Notes under the pieces: model-generated | Database searches by the model: none | Told to the model about the DNA's origin: nothing | Seen by the model: only the letters and a program-made list of their open reading frames with translations | Program-made: the position numbers and the translations under genes | Source: Cellvibrionales bacterium UBA4451 | Lineage (GTDB): Bacteria; Pseudomonadota; Gammaproteobacteria; Pseudomonadales; Porticoccaceae | DNA length: 5,920 nucleotides | Direction of reading: 5' to 3' | Assembly (NCBI GenBank): GCA_002390285.1 | Contig: DGPB01000003.1 | Coordinates: 1 to 5,920, forward strand | Shown here: positions 1 through 5,920 of the stretch, one piece after another | How the letters are laid out: the number at the start of each line of letters is the position of its first letter | Numbering within the stretch: position 1 is the stretch's first letter

Positions 1-64
1 TACGTTCAAACTTCTCTTTAGCCACAACATCAGCCCTCAAAAATAATTGATCACTAAAATTCAA
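1..64 (-). CDS. possible 5' end of a leftward gene, cut by the window edge
   Basis: On the minus strand a frame is open from position 82 to the left edge and reads like protein (YEWLNALNFSDQ, then LFLRADVVAKEKFER). It has no ATG; the only obvious start inside it is TTG at 64-62. In another frame an ATG at 30-28 starts MLWLKRSLNV and is preceded by GAGGG (38-34), a Shine-Dalgarno-like run sitting rather close to the ATG. I cannot decide between the two starts. The main support is the well-formed leftward promoter at 137-164, which would give a leader of roughly 65-100 bases. I recognise no family. Open frames of this length arise by chance, so a gene here is plausible but unproven. Confidence 0.3.
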   Translation of the reverse strand, partial: MNFSDQLFLRADVVAKEKFER

Positions 65-136
65 CGCATTAAGCCATTCATACTATGTCGCGTATTCAGC
101 GCGCCATAATGACTTAGTGCCTCACTAGGAGGCGCA

Positions 137-164
137 ATTTTATACTGCATTTCTGTGGTGTCAA
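137..164 (-). promoter_or_regulatory. sigma70-type promoter firing leftward
   Basis: Read on the minus strand, a perfect -35 box TTGACA (164-159) is followed after 16 bases by TAAAAT (142-137), five of six matches to the -10 consensus. The predicted transcription start is near 130. It points away from the EF-G gene, so it would serve a gene lying to the left. A small dyad, GCCTC-5 bases-GAGGC (119-133), overlaps the predicted start point and could be an operator or just a chance hairpin. Confidence 0.5.
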
Positions 165-387
165 CGTTCTTACCACTCCGTACAATTCAAGCTCTCTCGC
201 GACCTAATGATAGACATGTAAGCCTCAGATACTCCCCCCTCAGTAGACTCAAAGGCTCTGCCTTAACACCCCTAGACCCCTTTTTTCCTCTTAATAGCCT
301 TTTGACGACAAATATTGCTCAATACTTTTGCTAGATTCCTGTACAATTCTGCGCATTTTTTGGCCCTTGTAAAAATCGAGCATCGCA
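165..387. other. non-coding leader region upstream of EF-G
   Basis: Together with 1-164 this makes a 387-base stretch with no complete gene. It contains pyrimidine-rich runs (for example around 269-290) and no convincing hairpin, riboswitch or tRNA. The 9-mer GTACAATTC occurs twice, at 180-188 and 341-349, and both copies contain the -10-like TACAAT. A TTGACG at 302-307 resembles a -35 box but has no good -10 at a normal distance. Confidence 0.5.
319..347 (+). promoter_or_regulatory. weak candidate promoter for EF-G
   Basis: TACAAT (342-347) matches five of six bases of the -10 consensus and lies about 40 bases before the start codon, which would give a short leader of roughly 34 bases. The -35 position 17 bases upstream (319-324, TCAATA) is poor. 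The better -35 candidate, TTGACG at 302-307, is too far away. A promoter must exist in this region, but the exact site is uncertain. Confidence 0.25.
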
Positions 388-2487
388 ATGACAGACTTAT
401 CTCATTACAGAAACATTGGTATTTTCGCGCACGTTGATGCGGGCAAAACTACCACCACAGAACGTATTCTTAAGCTTACCGGTAAGATCCATAAAACAGG
501 TGAGGTGCACGATGGCGCCGCGACTACCGATTTTATGGAACAGGAACAAGAGCGCGGCATCACTATTCAGTCGGCTGCTACCACCTGCTTCTGGAAAGAT
601 CACCGCTTCAATATCATTGACACACCAGGACACGTTGACTTCACCGTTGAAGTTTACCGCTCTCTGAAGGTGCTAGATGGCGGTGTTGGTGTTTTCTGTG
701 GCTCTGGCGGTGTTGAGCCCCAATCAGAAACCAACTGGCGCTACGCCAACGATTCAGAAGTTGCACGGATCATCTTCGTCAACAAACTGGATCGTATGGG
801 CGCTGACTTCCTCCGAGTTGTTGGCCAAGTAAAGAAAGTACTGGGTGCCAACCCAATAGTTATGGTTCTTCCCATTGGTATCGAAGAAGATTTCAGGGGT
901 GTTGTTGATCTACTAACTCGCAAAGCCTACATCTGGGATGACTCTGGCCAGCCAGAAAATTTCGAAGTGACTGATGTCCCCGCCGATATGGTGGACCAAG
1001 TAGAAGAGTACCGCGAACAACTCATCGAAATGGCTGTCGAGCAAGACGACGATATCATGATGGCTTATATGGAAGGCGAAGAACCGGCCGTGGAAGACAT
1101 TAAACGCTGCATCCGCAAAGGAACTATCGCACTGGACTTTTTCCCAACGTACTGCGGCTCCGCCTTTAAGAACAAAGGTATTCAACTGATTCTGGATGCC
1201 GTTGTTGATTACCTGCCCTGCCCAACCGATGTTAAGCCTCAACCTTTGATGGACGAGGAAGGCAACGAAACAGGTGAAGTGGCTACGGTATCTACCGAAG
1301 AGCCATTAAAAGCCCTCGCATTCAAAATTATGGAAGACCGCTTTGGCGCATTAACATTCGTACGCATCTACTCAGGCGTGCTGGAGAAAGGTGACTCTAT
1401 CCTGAACTCTTTCACGGGGAAAACAGAGCGTATCGGCCGCATGGTTGAAATGCATGCTGATGACCGAAACGAAATTAGTCGCGCCCAAGCTGGCGACATT
1501 ATCGCCATTGTCGGCATGAAAAATGTTCAAACGGGGCACACGCTATGTAATCCAAAGTTCCCCGTAACACTTGAGCCAATGATCTTCCCTGAGCCTGTTA
1601 TCTCTATTGCAGTAAAGCCTAAGGATAAAGGCGGTTCTGAAAAAATGGGTATTGCTATCGGCAAAATGATTGCGGAAGACCCCTCTTTCCGGGTTGAAAC
1701 AGACGAAGATTCTGGCGAAACCATCCTTAAAGGTATGGGCGAGCTCCACTTGGATATCAAGGTCGATATTCTTAGACGTACCTACGATGTAGATCTCATC
1801 GTTGGTGCGCCTCAGGTGGCTTACCGCGAAACCATCACTCAAGCTATAGAAGATACCTACACCCACAAGAAGCAGTCTGGTGGTTCTGGCCAGTTTGGTA
1901 AAATTGACTACCGCATCAAACCGGGCGAGCCTGGTTCTGGCTATGTTTTCGCATCCACAGTTGTGGGTGGCAACGTGCCTAAGGAGTTCTTCCCCGCTAT
2001 TGAGAAGGGCTTCAAGGGAATGATGGATGAAGGCCCACTGGCTGGATTCCCTGTATTGGATGTTGAAATTGAGCTTTACGATGGTGGTTTCCACGCAGTG
2101 GATTCCTCGGCAGTTGCCTTTGAAATCGCCGCTAAAGGCGCATTCCGCCAATCCATGCCAAAGGCCGGACCTCAACTGATTGAACCCATCATGAAAGTAG
2201 ATGTGTTCACCCCTGACGACCACGTGGGTGACGTCATTGGTGATTTGAATCGTCGTCGCGGCATGATTAAAGATCAGGAAAAAGGTGTGACTGGTGTTCG
2301 CGTTAAAGCAGATGTTCCCTTGGCCGAAATGTTCGGTTACATCGGCAGCCTGCGGACGATGACATCTGGCCGCGGTCAATTTTCCATGGAGTTCTCTCAC
2401 TACCTGCCATGCCCAAACAGTGTTTCTGAAACGGTCATTGCCGAAGTGAAAGAAAGAAAAGAACAAGAAAAGAAAGCCAAGAATTAA
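388..2487 (+). CDS. fusA2: elongation factor G, second-type (EF-G 2)
   Basis: This is a ribosomal translocase GTPase: EF-G binds the ribosome with GTP and drives movement of tRNA and mRNA, or ribosome recycling together with RRF, in the cytoplasm. All GTPase motifs are intact: G1 AHVDAGKT (residues 14-21), G2 RGIT (56-59), G3 DTPGH (78-82, with His82 the catalytic switch II histidine), G4 NKLD (132-135) and G5 GSA (257-259). Domain II follows from about residue 305, domain III around 400-475, domain IV with its GGSGQFGK loop (498-505) and FHAVDSS tip (568-574), and domain V with GDVIGDLNRRRG (614-625). The tail is Lys/Glu-rich. At 699 residues it is full length. The ATG at 388 is chosen because YRNIGI begins where the family does; only a weak GAG precedes it at 378-380. 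No rpsL, rpsG or tuf gene flanks it, and the sequence resembles the Vibrio-type EF-G 2 paralogue rather than the str-operon protein. It is apparently monocistronic, with its own terminator. The EF-G family is certain; the paralogue assignment is from memory. Confidence 0.96.
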   Translation: MTDLSHYRNIGIFAHVDAGKTTTTERILKLTGKIHKTGEVHDGAATTDFMEQEQERGITIQSAATTCFWKDHRFNIIDTPGHVDFTVEVYRSLKVLDGGVGVFCGSGGVEPQSETNWRYANDSEVARIIFVNKLDRMGADFLRVVGQVKKVLGANPIVMVLPIGIEEDFRGVVDLLTRKAYIWDDSGQPENFEVTDVPADMVDQVEEYREQLIEMAVEQDDDIMMAYMEGEEPAVEDIKRCIRKGTIALDFFPTYCGSAFKNKGIQLILDAVVDYLPCPTDVKPQPLMDEEGNETGEVATVSTEEPLKALAFKIMEDRFGALTFVRIYSGVLEKGDSILNSFTGKTERIGRMVEMHADDRNEISRAQAGDIIAIVGMKNVQTGHTLCNPKFPVTLEPMIFPEPVISIAVKPKDKGGSEKMGIAIGKMIAEDPSFRVETDEDSGETILKGMGELHLDIKVDILRRTYDVDLIVGAPQVAYRETITQAIEDTYTHKKQSGGSGQFGKIDYRIKPGEPGSGYVFASTVVGGNVPKEFFPAIEKGFKGMMDEGPLAGFPVLDVEIELYDGGFHAVDSSAVAFEIAAKGAFRQSMPKAGPQLIEPIMKVDVFTPDDHVGDVIGDLNRRRGMIKDQEKGVTGVRVKADVPLAEMFGYIGSLRTMTSGRGQFSMEFSHYLPCPNSVSETVIAEVKERKEQEKKAKN

Positions 2488-2495
2488 TTATTACA

Positions 2496-2509
2496 CTACT
2501 AATTAGTAG
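2496..2509. repeat. 14-bp perfect palindrome after the EF-G stop
   Basis: CTACTAATTAGTAG reads identically on both strands and starts eight bases after the EF-G stop codon, just ahead of the terminator. With no loop and an AT-rich centre it is unlikely to act as an RNA terminator. It could be a protein-binding site or chance. Confidence 0.5.
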
Positions 2510-2520
2510 CTAGGCTCTAA

Positions 2521-2554
2521 AAAAACCCCGATGGCACAAACCATCGGGGTTTTT
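2521..2554. terminator. strong bidirectional rho-independent terminator
   Basis: The GC-rich stem CCCCGATGG (2526-2534) pairs perfectly with CCATCGGGG (2541-2549) across the six-base loop CACAAA. It is flanked by an A-run on the left and TTTTT (2550-2554) on the right. On the plus strand it ends the EF-G transcript 34 bases after the stop codon. On the minus strand the left A-run becomes a seven-base T-run, so it should also stop transcripts coming from the exporter gene about 210 bases away. Confidence 0.93.
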
Positions 2555-2728
2555 CTTTGTCTGCTTTTTTATTTCCCAATCTCTAGATCAGACCCTTATT
2601 TCCTATTATTTGTAACTGAGTCAGCACAAATACTTTACGTACTACGCCATCCGCATAAATTCTTTTTAGAGAACAAATTCAATAGTCCAATCAGACACCA
2701 GGTGGAACGGTAAGTACCACCCATTTTC

Positions 2729-2761
2729 AGGGTGACCCTAATCGGAGCCACTGATCACCCT
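2729..2761 (-). other. inverted repeat just after the exporter stop
   Basis: AGGGTGA (2729-2735) and TCACCCT (2755-2761) are perfect inverted 7-mers separated by 19 bases, immediately downstream of the exporter stop codon. A further CACCC at 2718-2722 can pair with GGGTG at 2730-2734, so two alternative hairpins compete. Neither is followed by a T-run on the minus strand, so this is not a classical terminator. It might protect the 3' end of the message. Confidence 0.3.
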
Positions 2762-2765
2762 TTCA

Positions 2766-5615
2766 TTACTTAAATGGCTTAAAGACCAGAATCAACTTAG
2801 GCAGTAATGTCATGGAAGCCAATAATGCCGAAAGCATGGCCAGGGCCGTGAGCAAACCAAAATAGACTGATGGAATAAAGTTGGACAGCGTCAGAATCGA
2901 GAAGCCTACAATAATCGTCACCGCGGTATAGAGCAGTGCTCGCCCAATGCTGGCATGAGCCCGGTGCATACTCGCAATATAATCGTGATCAATGGCAAAC
3001 TCTTTCTTGAAACGGGTGATGTAATGAATATCGTGATCCACCCCAATCCCTACCGTAATAGCTGCAATGGTAATGGTCATCATATCAAGGGGAATACCGG
3101 CAATACCCATAAACCCAAGGACCACACCTGCCGCCAAGAGGTTTGGGAGAATGGCGATGACGGAAACGGACAGGGACCGGAATAGCACTAAAAACATGCC
3201 CATAATGCAGAGAAATACTATACCCATGGTTAGGATTTGTGAGCGAAACAGGCTCTGCAGCATGTTGTTATAGAGCACCATCAAGCCGGTAAAGTGAACT
3301 TGTTCTTCCTCGAAGCCCGCCTCATCAATGGCAAAGCGATGAATTTTTTCCAGCAATTCACTGCGATCCAAATCATCCATACTATCTTTGATTCGCATGG
3401 TGATTCGCGATTGGTTTTTGCGCTCATCAACATACGGCCAGAGTAGGAAATCCGCATTTTCAGGTGACATCAATAGCGACATTAACCCCAGCTCAAGATC
3501 ACTGATCTTATGGCCGACCAGCTCAGAGTAAACATCGGCAACCGTCACCAACGAGCTAACTTTACCTACTTCGGGCAACGTCTCAAGATAGGCATGGAGT
3601 TTTTCCAGATCCTCAATACCAGCTCGAGTTAACCAGTAGCTGTCTTCAATAACGTCGAAATCGCCTGACTCTTCTTCAAAAAAGGCTTCATCGTCAGCGG
3701 CAGACTCAGCGACTACGTCGCCTTCCGGTTCATCACTATCTTCGTACATACCGGCAAAGGGGTCACCATAGGGGTCAGCTGCTACATCCTCTTCTTCTGC
3801 CCCGGCATCGACGACTTCACCTTCATCGCTATCCTCATACATTCCGGCAAAGGGATCGCCATAAGGGTCAGCTGCTGCGCCCTCTTCTTTTGCGCCCTCC
3901 GCTAACTCAGCACCGGCGGCTTCACCTTCATCGCTATCGGCATACATACCAGCGAAGGGGTCGCCATAGGGGTCCATATCTTCTGGAACCTCTTCTTCGG
4001 CATCATCTTCTTCACCCATTATGTCCTCAAAGCTAAGGGATCCATCATCAACCTGAGGAGGAGCATCAATAATGATGTCCAGGGGTATGGTTCCACCCAA
4101 TTCGTTATCAATGAGCAAAAGCCCTTGGTAGATTTCAGTGTCTGAATGGAAGTACTCAATAAAGTGGTTTTCCACCTGAAGTCGGGATATTCCCCAGGCG
4201 CTGACGATTGCTACCGTCAATGATAGTCCCAGCACCAGCCCACCATGGTTTTCTGTAAAGCGTGAAAAGCCGTGTGTCACGCCGGAAACATCGTGATGCC
4301 CATGCCTGCCCTCACCATCATTACTTACACTATCACTGCTCACACCACCATTTTTCTTCCCTTTGCCACAGACCATCATCCCGGCTGGAATGATGATAAA
4401 AGAGACCACCAACGACAGCACCAGTCCAATAGTCATCATCCAGCCAAAGTCGATGACAGGGCGGATATCACTGAGTACCAATGACGAGAACGCAACCACG
4501 GTTGTCAGCATCGTATAGAAGCAAGGACGAGCCATACTTTTCACGGTGTCGCGCACCAGTTCAAGCTGCTCATTGTTGGGAAACTGGCGATACAGCTCAC
4601 GGTATCGAACAATCAGGTGTATCGTTAGTGCCAGCGTGATAATCAATAACAGTGACACAAAGTTGGAGGAAACAACCGTCATACGCCAGTCGATCCAACC
4701 AAGGTACCCAAGAATAAGCTCCACACACAGAACACAGGTCGCCAGCGGCAACATAACCCAGCGCAATTCCCGAAAAATAATCGCTAGGGTAATAATGATA
4801 AACAGCACAATACCGGCACTGAAGACATTGAGATCACTCTTGATGAAATCAACCATATCGGCGGTAATCATGCTCAAACCACCCAGGAATATTTCTGCAT
4901 CATCTTTGAACGGGGCCATTTTTTCCCGTATTTCTGCAACACGTATTTTTTCTTTAGCAGCACGAACCGTGCGGTAATCAAGAAAGTTCTGACTGACCGT
5001 CTTAAGCTCAGTGGCTTCTTTTGAAGAGAGCCCCTCCGTATCTAGCTTGATGCGCAAGGTATCTCGCTGCTTAACTAGCTCCTGGTACTTTTTATCCAAG
5101 ATCATCTCAACCAGAACAATCGTCGTTTTAGCATCCGGGCTAAGAACCAAATCGCGGTAGACGGGGCTCGTGAGGAATTCCTGGCGAACTAAGTCACGGT
5201 CAACATCGGGTTGAAGTAACGTCCGGGGCGCTTCTTTTAATGCCTCAACTTTAATTTTTGGACTATAGAGAAGGGGTACATCCAATATCGACGTCACCTT
5301 CCCAATGCCTTCAATCCCCCTTAACCCATCATTAATTTCTTTGAGGGTGTTCAAATTCTCGTCGTCAAACAGATCGCCCTTGTGGGGTTTGTACGTCACC
5401 ACCAAGAAGTCACTACCACCGTATCGCTGTACGGATTCCCGATATTCCGCCAGGGCGTTATCATTTTCAAGGGTGAGGGAGTCCAAAGAGGCGTCCAGCT
5501 TCAGCCCCGGCAAACCAAATGCCATAACGACAGCAATCAGAATCATCGCCAGAATGGCGGACATAGGACGGCGTAAAATTAGCTTTTCGTAGATCTCCAG
5601 TAAGCGCTCTGACAT
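2766..5615 (-). CDS. RND-superfamily (MMPL-type) exporter with acidic repeats
   Basis: This is a predicted inner-membrane exporter of the RND superfamily (MMPL/COG1033-like), presumably proton-driven; its substrate is unknown. The 949 residues form two RND halves. Helix 1 is at about 17-38, a periplasmic loop spans 39-262, helices 2-6 lie at about 263-412, a His/Gly-rich cytoplasmic linker follows at 413-456, helix 7 is at 457-475, a second periplasmic loop spans 476-791, and helices 8-12 lie at about 792-945. The helix-10 motif GVDHDIHYITRF (858-869) carries Asp860 and Asp862, candidates for proton relay. The matching helix-4 stretch, LTIHLIVRYRE (330-340), has no acidic residue within the membrane. 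Loop 1 has a charged helical insert (about 172-236). Loop 2 carries an acidic insert (about 534-657) with three DPYGDPFAGMY repeats. The ATG at 5615 follows an AGGGG Shine-Dalgarno by eight bases and places helix 1 correctly. No adaptor or outer-membrane partner is adjacent, and the gene appears monocistronic. The superfamily call is firm; lipid or hopanoid-type cargo would be a guess. Confidence 0.92.
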   Translation of the reverse strand: MSERLLEIYEKLILRRPMSAILAMILIAVVMAFGLPGLKLDASLDSLTLENDNALAEYRESVQRYGGSDFLVVTYKPHKGDLFDDENLNTLKEINDGLRGIEGIGKVTSILDVPLLYSPKIKVEALKEAPRTLLQPDVDRDLVRQEFLTSPVYRDLVLSPDAKTTIVLVEMILDKKYQELVKQRDTLRIKLDTEGLSSKEATELKTVSQNFLDYRTVRAAKEKIRVAEIREKMAPFKDDAEIFLGGLSMITADMVDFIKSDLNVFSAGIVLFIIITLAIIFRELRWVMLPLATCVLCVELILGYLGWIDWRMTVVSSNFVSLLLIITLALTIHLIVRYRELYRQFPNNEQLELVRDTVKSMARPCFYTMLTTVVAFSSLVLSDIRPVIDFGWMMTIGLVLSLVVSFIIIPAGMMVCGKGKKNGGVSSDSVSNDGEGRHGHHDVSGVTHGFSRFTENHGGLVLGLSLTVAIVSAWGISRLQVENHFIEYFHSDTEIYQGLLLIDNELGGTIPLDIIIDAPPQVDDGSLSFEDIMGEEDDAEEEVPEDMDPYGDPFAGMYADSDEGEAAGAELAEGAKEEGAAADPYGDPFAGMYEDSDEGEVVDAGAEEEDVAADPYGDPFAGMYEDSDEPEGDVVAESAADDEAFFEEESGDFDVIEDSYWLTRAGIEDLEKLHAYLETLPEVGKVSSLVTVADVYSELVGHKISDLELGLMSLLMSPENADFLLWPYVDERKNQSRITMRIKDSMDDLDRSELLEKIHRFAIDEAGFEEEQVHFTGLMVLYNNMLQSLFRSQILTMGIVFLCIMGMFLVLFRSLSVSVIAILPNLLAAGVVLGFMGIAGIPLDMMTITIAAITVGIGVDHDIHYITRFKKEFAIDHDYIASMHRAHASIGRALLYTAVTIIVGFSILTLSNFIPSVYFGLLTALAMLSALLASMTLLPKLILVFKPFK
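3729..3974 (-). repeat. three 48-bp coding repeats (DPYGDPFAGMYxDSDE)
   Basis: Within the exporter gene three in-frame copies encode DPYGDPFAGMY, one variable residue, then DSDE: residues 548-563 (3927-3974), 583-598 (3822-3869) and 614-629 (3729-3776). The spacings are 35 and 31 residues, filled by Ala/Glu/Gly/Asp-rich linkers. The variable residue is Ala in the first copy and Glu in the other two. The topology places all copies in the second periplasmic loop. Confidence 0.95.
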
Positions 5616-5623
5616 CTGACAGA

Positions 5624-5628
5624 CCCCT
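5624..5628 (-). promoter_or_regulatory. Shine-Dalgarno site of the exporter gene
   Basis: On the minus strand AGGGG stands eight bases before the ATG at 5615. It decides the start: the next upstream sequence is AT-rich and gives no alternative start with a better site. A 7-bp inverted repeat, TCTGACA (5615-5621) and TGTCAGA (5657-5663), would place this site in the loop of a weak hairpin. Confidence 0.6.
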
Positions 5629-5802
5629 ATTATTTTTTATTAGAAGAGCCGCATTATGTCAGAAAAAATCGCCTGTGCTCCAATATATGGTTACCGAGCC
5701 GTATAGGTATCGACGGGGCGAAACTAAAACTACACACTGAAATGTAGGTTTTTTACTTTATACATGCCGACTGAATAGAAGAGTGGTGATGGAATCTCCC
5801 GC

Positions 5803-5833
5803 AAAAAAAAGGCCGCTCCTAAGAGCGGCCTTT
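5803..5833 (-). terminator. rho-independent terminator, mainly for leftward transcripts
   Basis: GGCCGCTC (5811-5818) pairs perfectly with GAGCGGCC (5823-5830) around the loop CTAA. On the minus strand the stem is followed by eight T residues (complement of A5803-5810), a strong terminator. On the plus strand only TTT follows. It should therefore end a minus-strand transcript entering from the right, insulating the exporter gene from its upstream neighbour. Confidence 0.88.
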
Positions 5834-5881
5834 CTATCTGACATCTAATGCCAAGTGCTAAGCGTATTCGTAACAGACGTA

Positions 5882-5920
5882 TTATCGATACTTGTTTATC
5901 GCTGCTGTTTTATCAATTAC
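5882..5920 (-). CDS. possible C-terminal end of a minus-strand gene, partial
   Basis: Reading in from the right edge on the minus strand, one frame gives VIDKTAAINKYR and then TAA at 5884-5882. The other two frames stop almost at once. The stop lies about 50 bases before the leftward terminator at 5803-5830, the usual spacing for a gene end. Twelve codons are too few to identify a family, and the frame could be open by chance. The terminated transcript could also be an RNA gene. Confidence 0.3.
   Translation of the reverse strand, partial: VIDKTAAINKYR

Noticed and set aside
1543..2466. 307-codon open frame on the minus strand across EF-G
   Set aside because: It lies wholly antisense to a well-conserved EF-G gene and resembles no protein family I recognise; it is a shadow frame.
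2531..2713. 60-codon open frame after EF-G on the plus strand
   Set aside because: Its ATG sits inside the terminator stem, it has no ribosome-binding site, and its composition is not protein-like.
3729..3974. CRISPR-like array
   Set aside because: The repeats are in frame within a gene, vary at synonymous sites, and have unequal spacers that encode acidic linkers.
4546..4977. 143-codon open frame on the plus strand
   Set aside because: It is antisense to the exporter membrane helices, Ser/Ile/Arg-rich and without a ribosome-binding site; it is a shadow frame.
5653..5683. Possible exporter promoter on the minus strand, CATAAT with TTGGAG
   Set aside because: The spacer is 19 bases and the -35 is poor, so it is not better than chance in this AT-rich leader.
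5726..5754. Plus-strand hairpin CTACA/TGTAG followed by TTTTTT, looking like a terminator
   Set aside because: The stem is only five base pairs with an eight-base loop and little GC, and no plus-strand gene precedes it.

Overview
The window carries two complete protein genes facing each other, plus regulatory signals and hints of two further genes cut by the window edges. It most resembles the chromosome of a marine gammaproteobacterium. The elongation factor is of the 'EF-G 2' type that I associate with Vibrio, Shewanella and Pseudomonas relatives, and the RND/MMPL exporter is of a kind common in such genomes. This placement comes from recalled family resemblance, not from a search.

Layout: 1-387 is mostly non-coding. 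It holds a good leftward sigma70-type promoter (137-164) and possibly the first codons of a leftward gene leaving the window. At 388-2487 (+) is a complete 699-residue second-type elongation factor G, outside any str operon. It is followed by a 14-bp perfect palindrome and a strong bidirectional terminator (2521-2554). At 2766-5615 (-) is a 949-residue, 12-helix RND-superfamily exporter. The interval 5616-5920 holds its Shine-Dalgarno site, a terminator whose long T-run faces the minus strand (5803-5830), and perhaps the last 12 codons of another minus-strand gene.

The two main genes are convergent, each appears to be transcribed alone, and they share the terminator between them. Nothing suggests that they work in one pathway.

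The most unusual content is in the exporter. Its second periplasmic loop carries a long, very acidic segment with three copies of a 16-residue Asp/Pro/aromatic repeat (DPYGDPFAGMYxDSDE). The last two copies are identical in protein but differ at about seven synonymous nucleotides. The two halves of the transporter also differ in the helix that normally carries the proton-relay acidic residues. I saw no CRISPR array, insertion sequence, tRNA, rRNA or phage gene, and no convincing multi-gene novel system.
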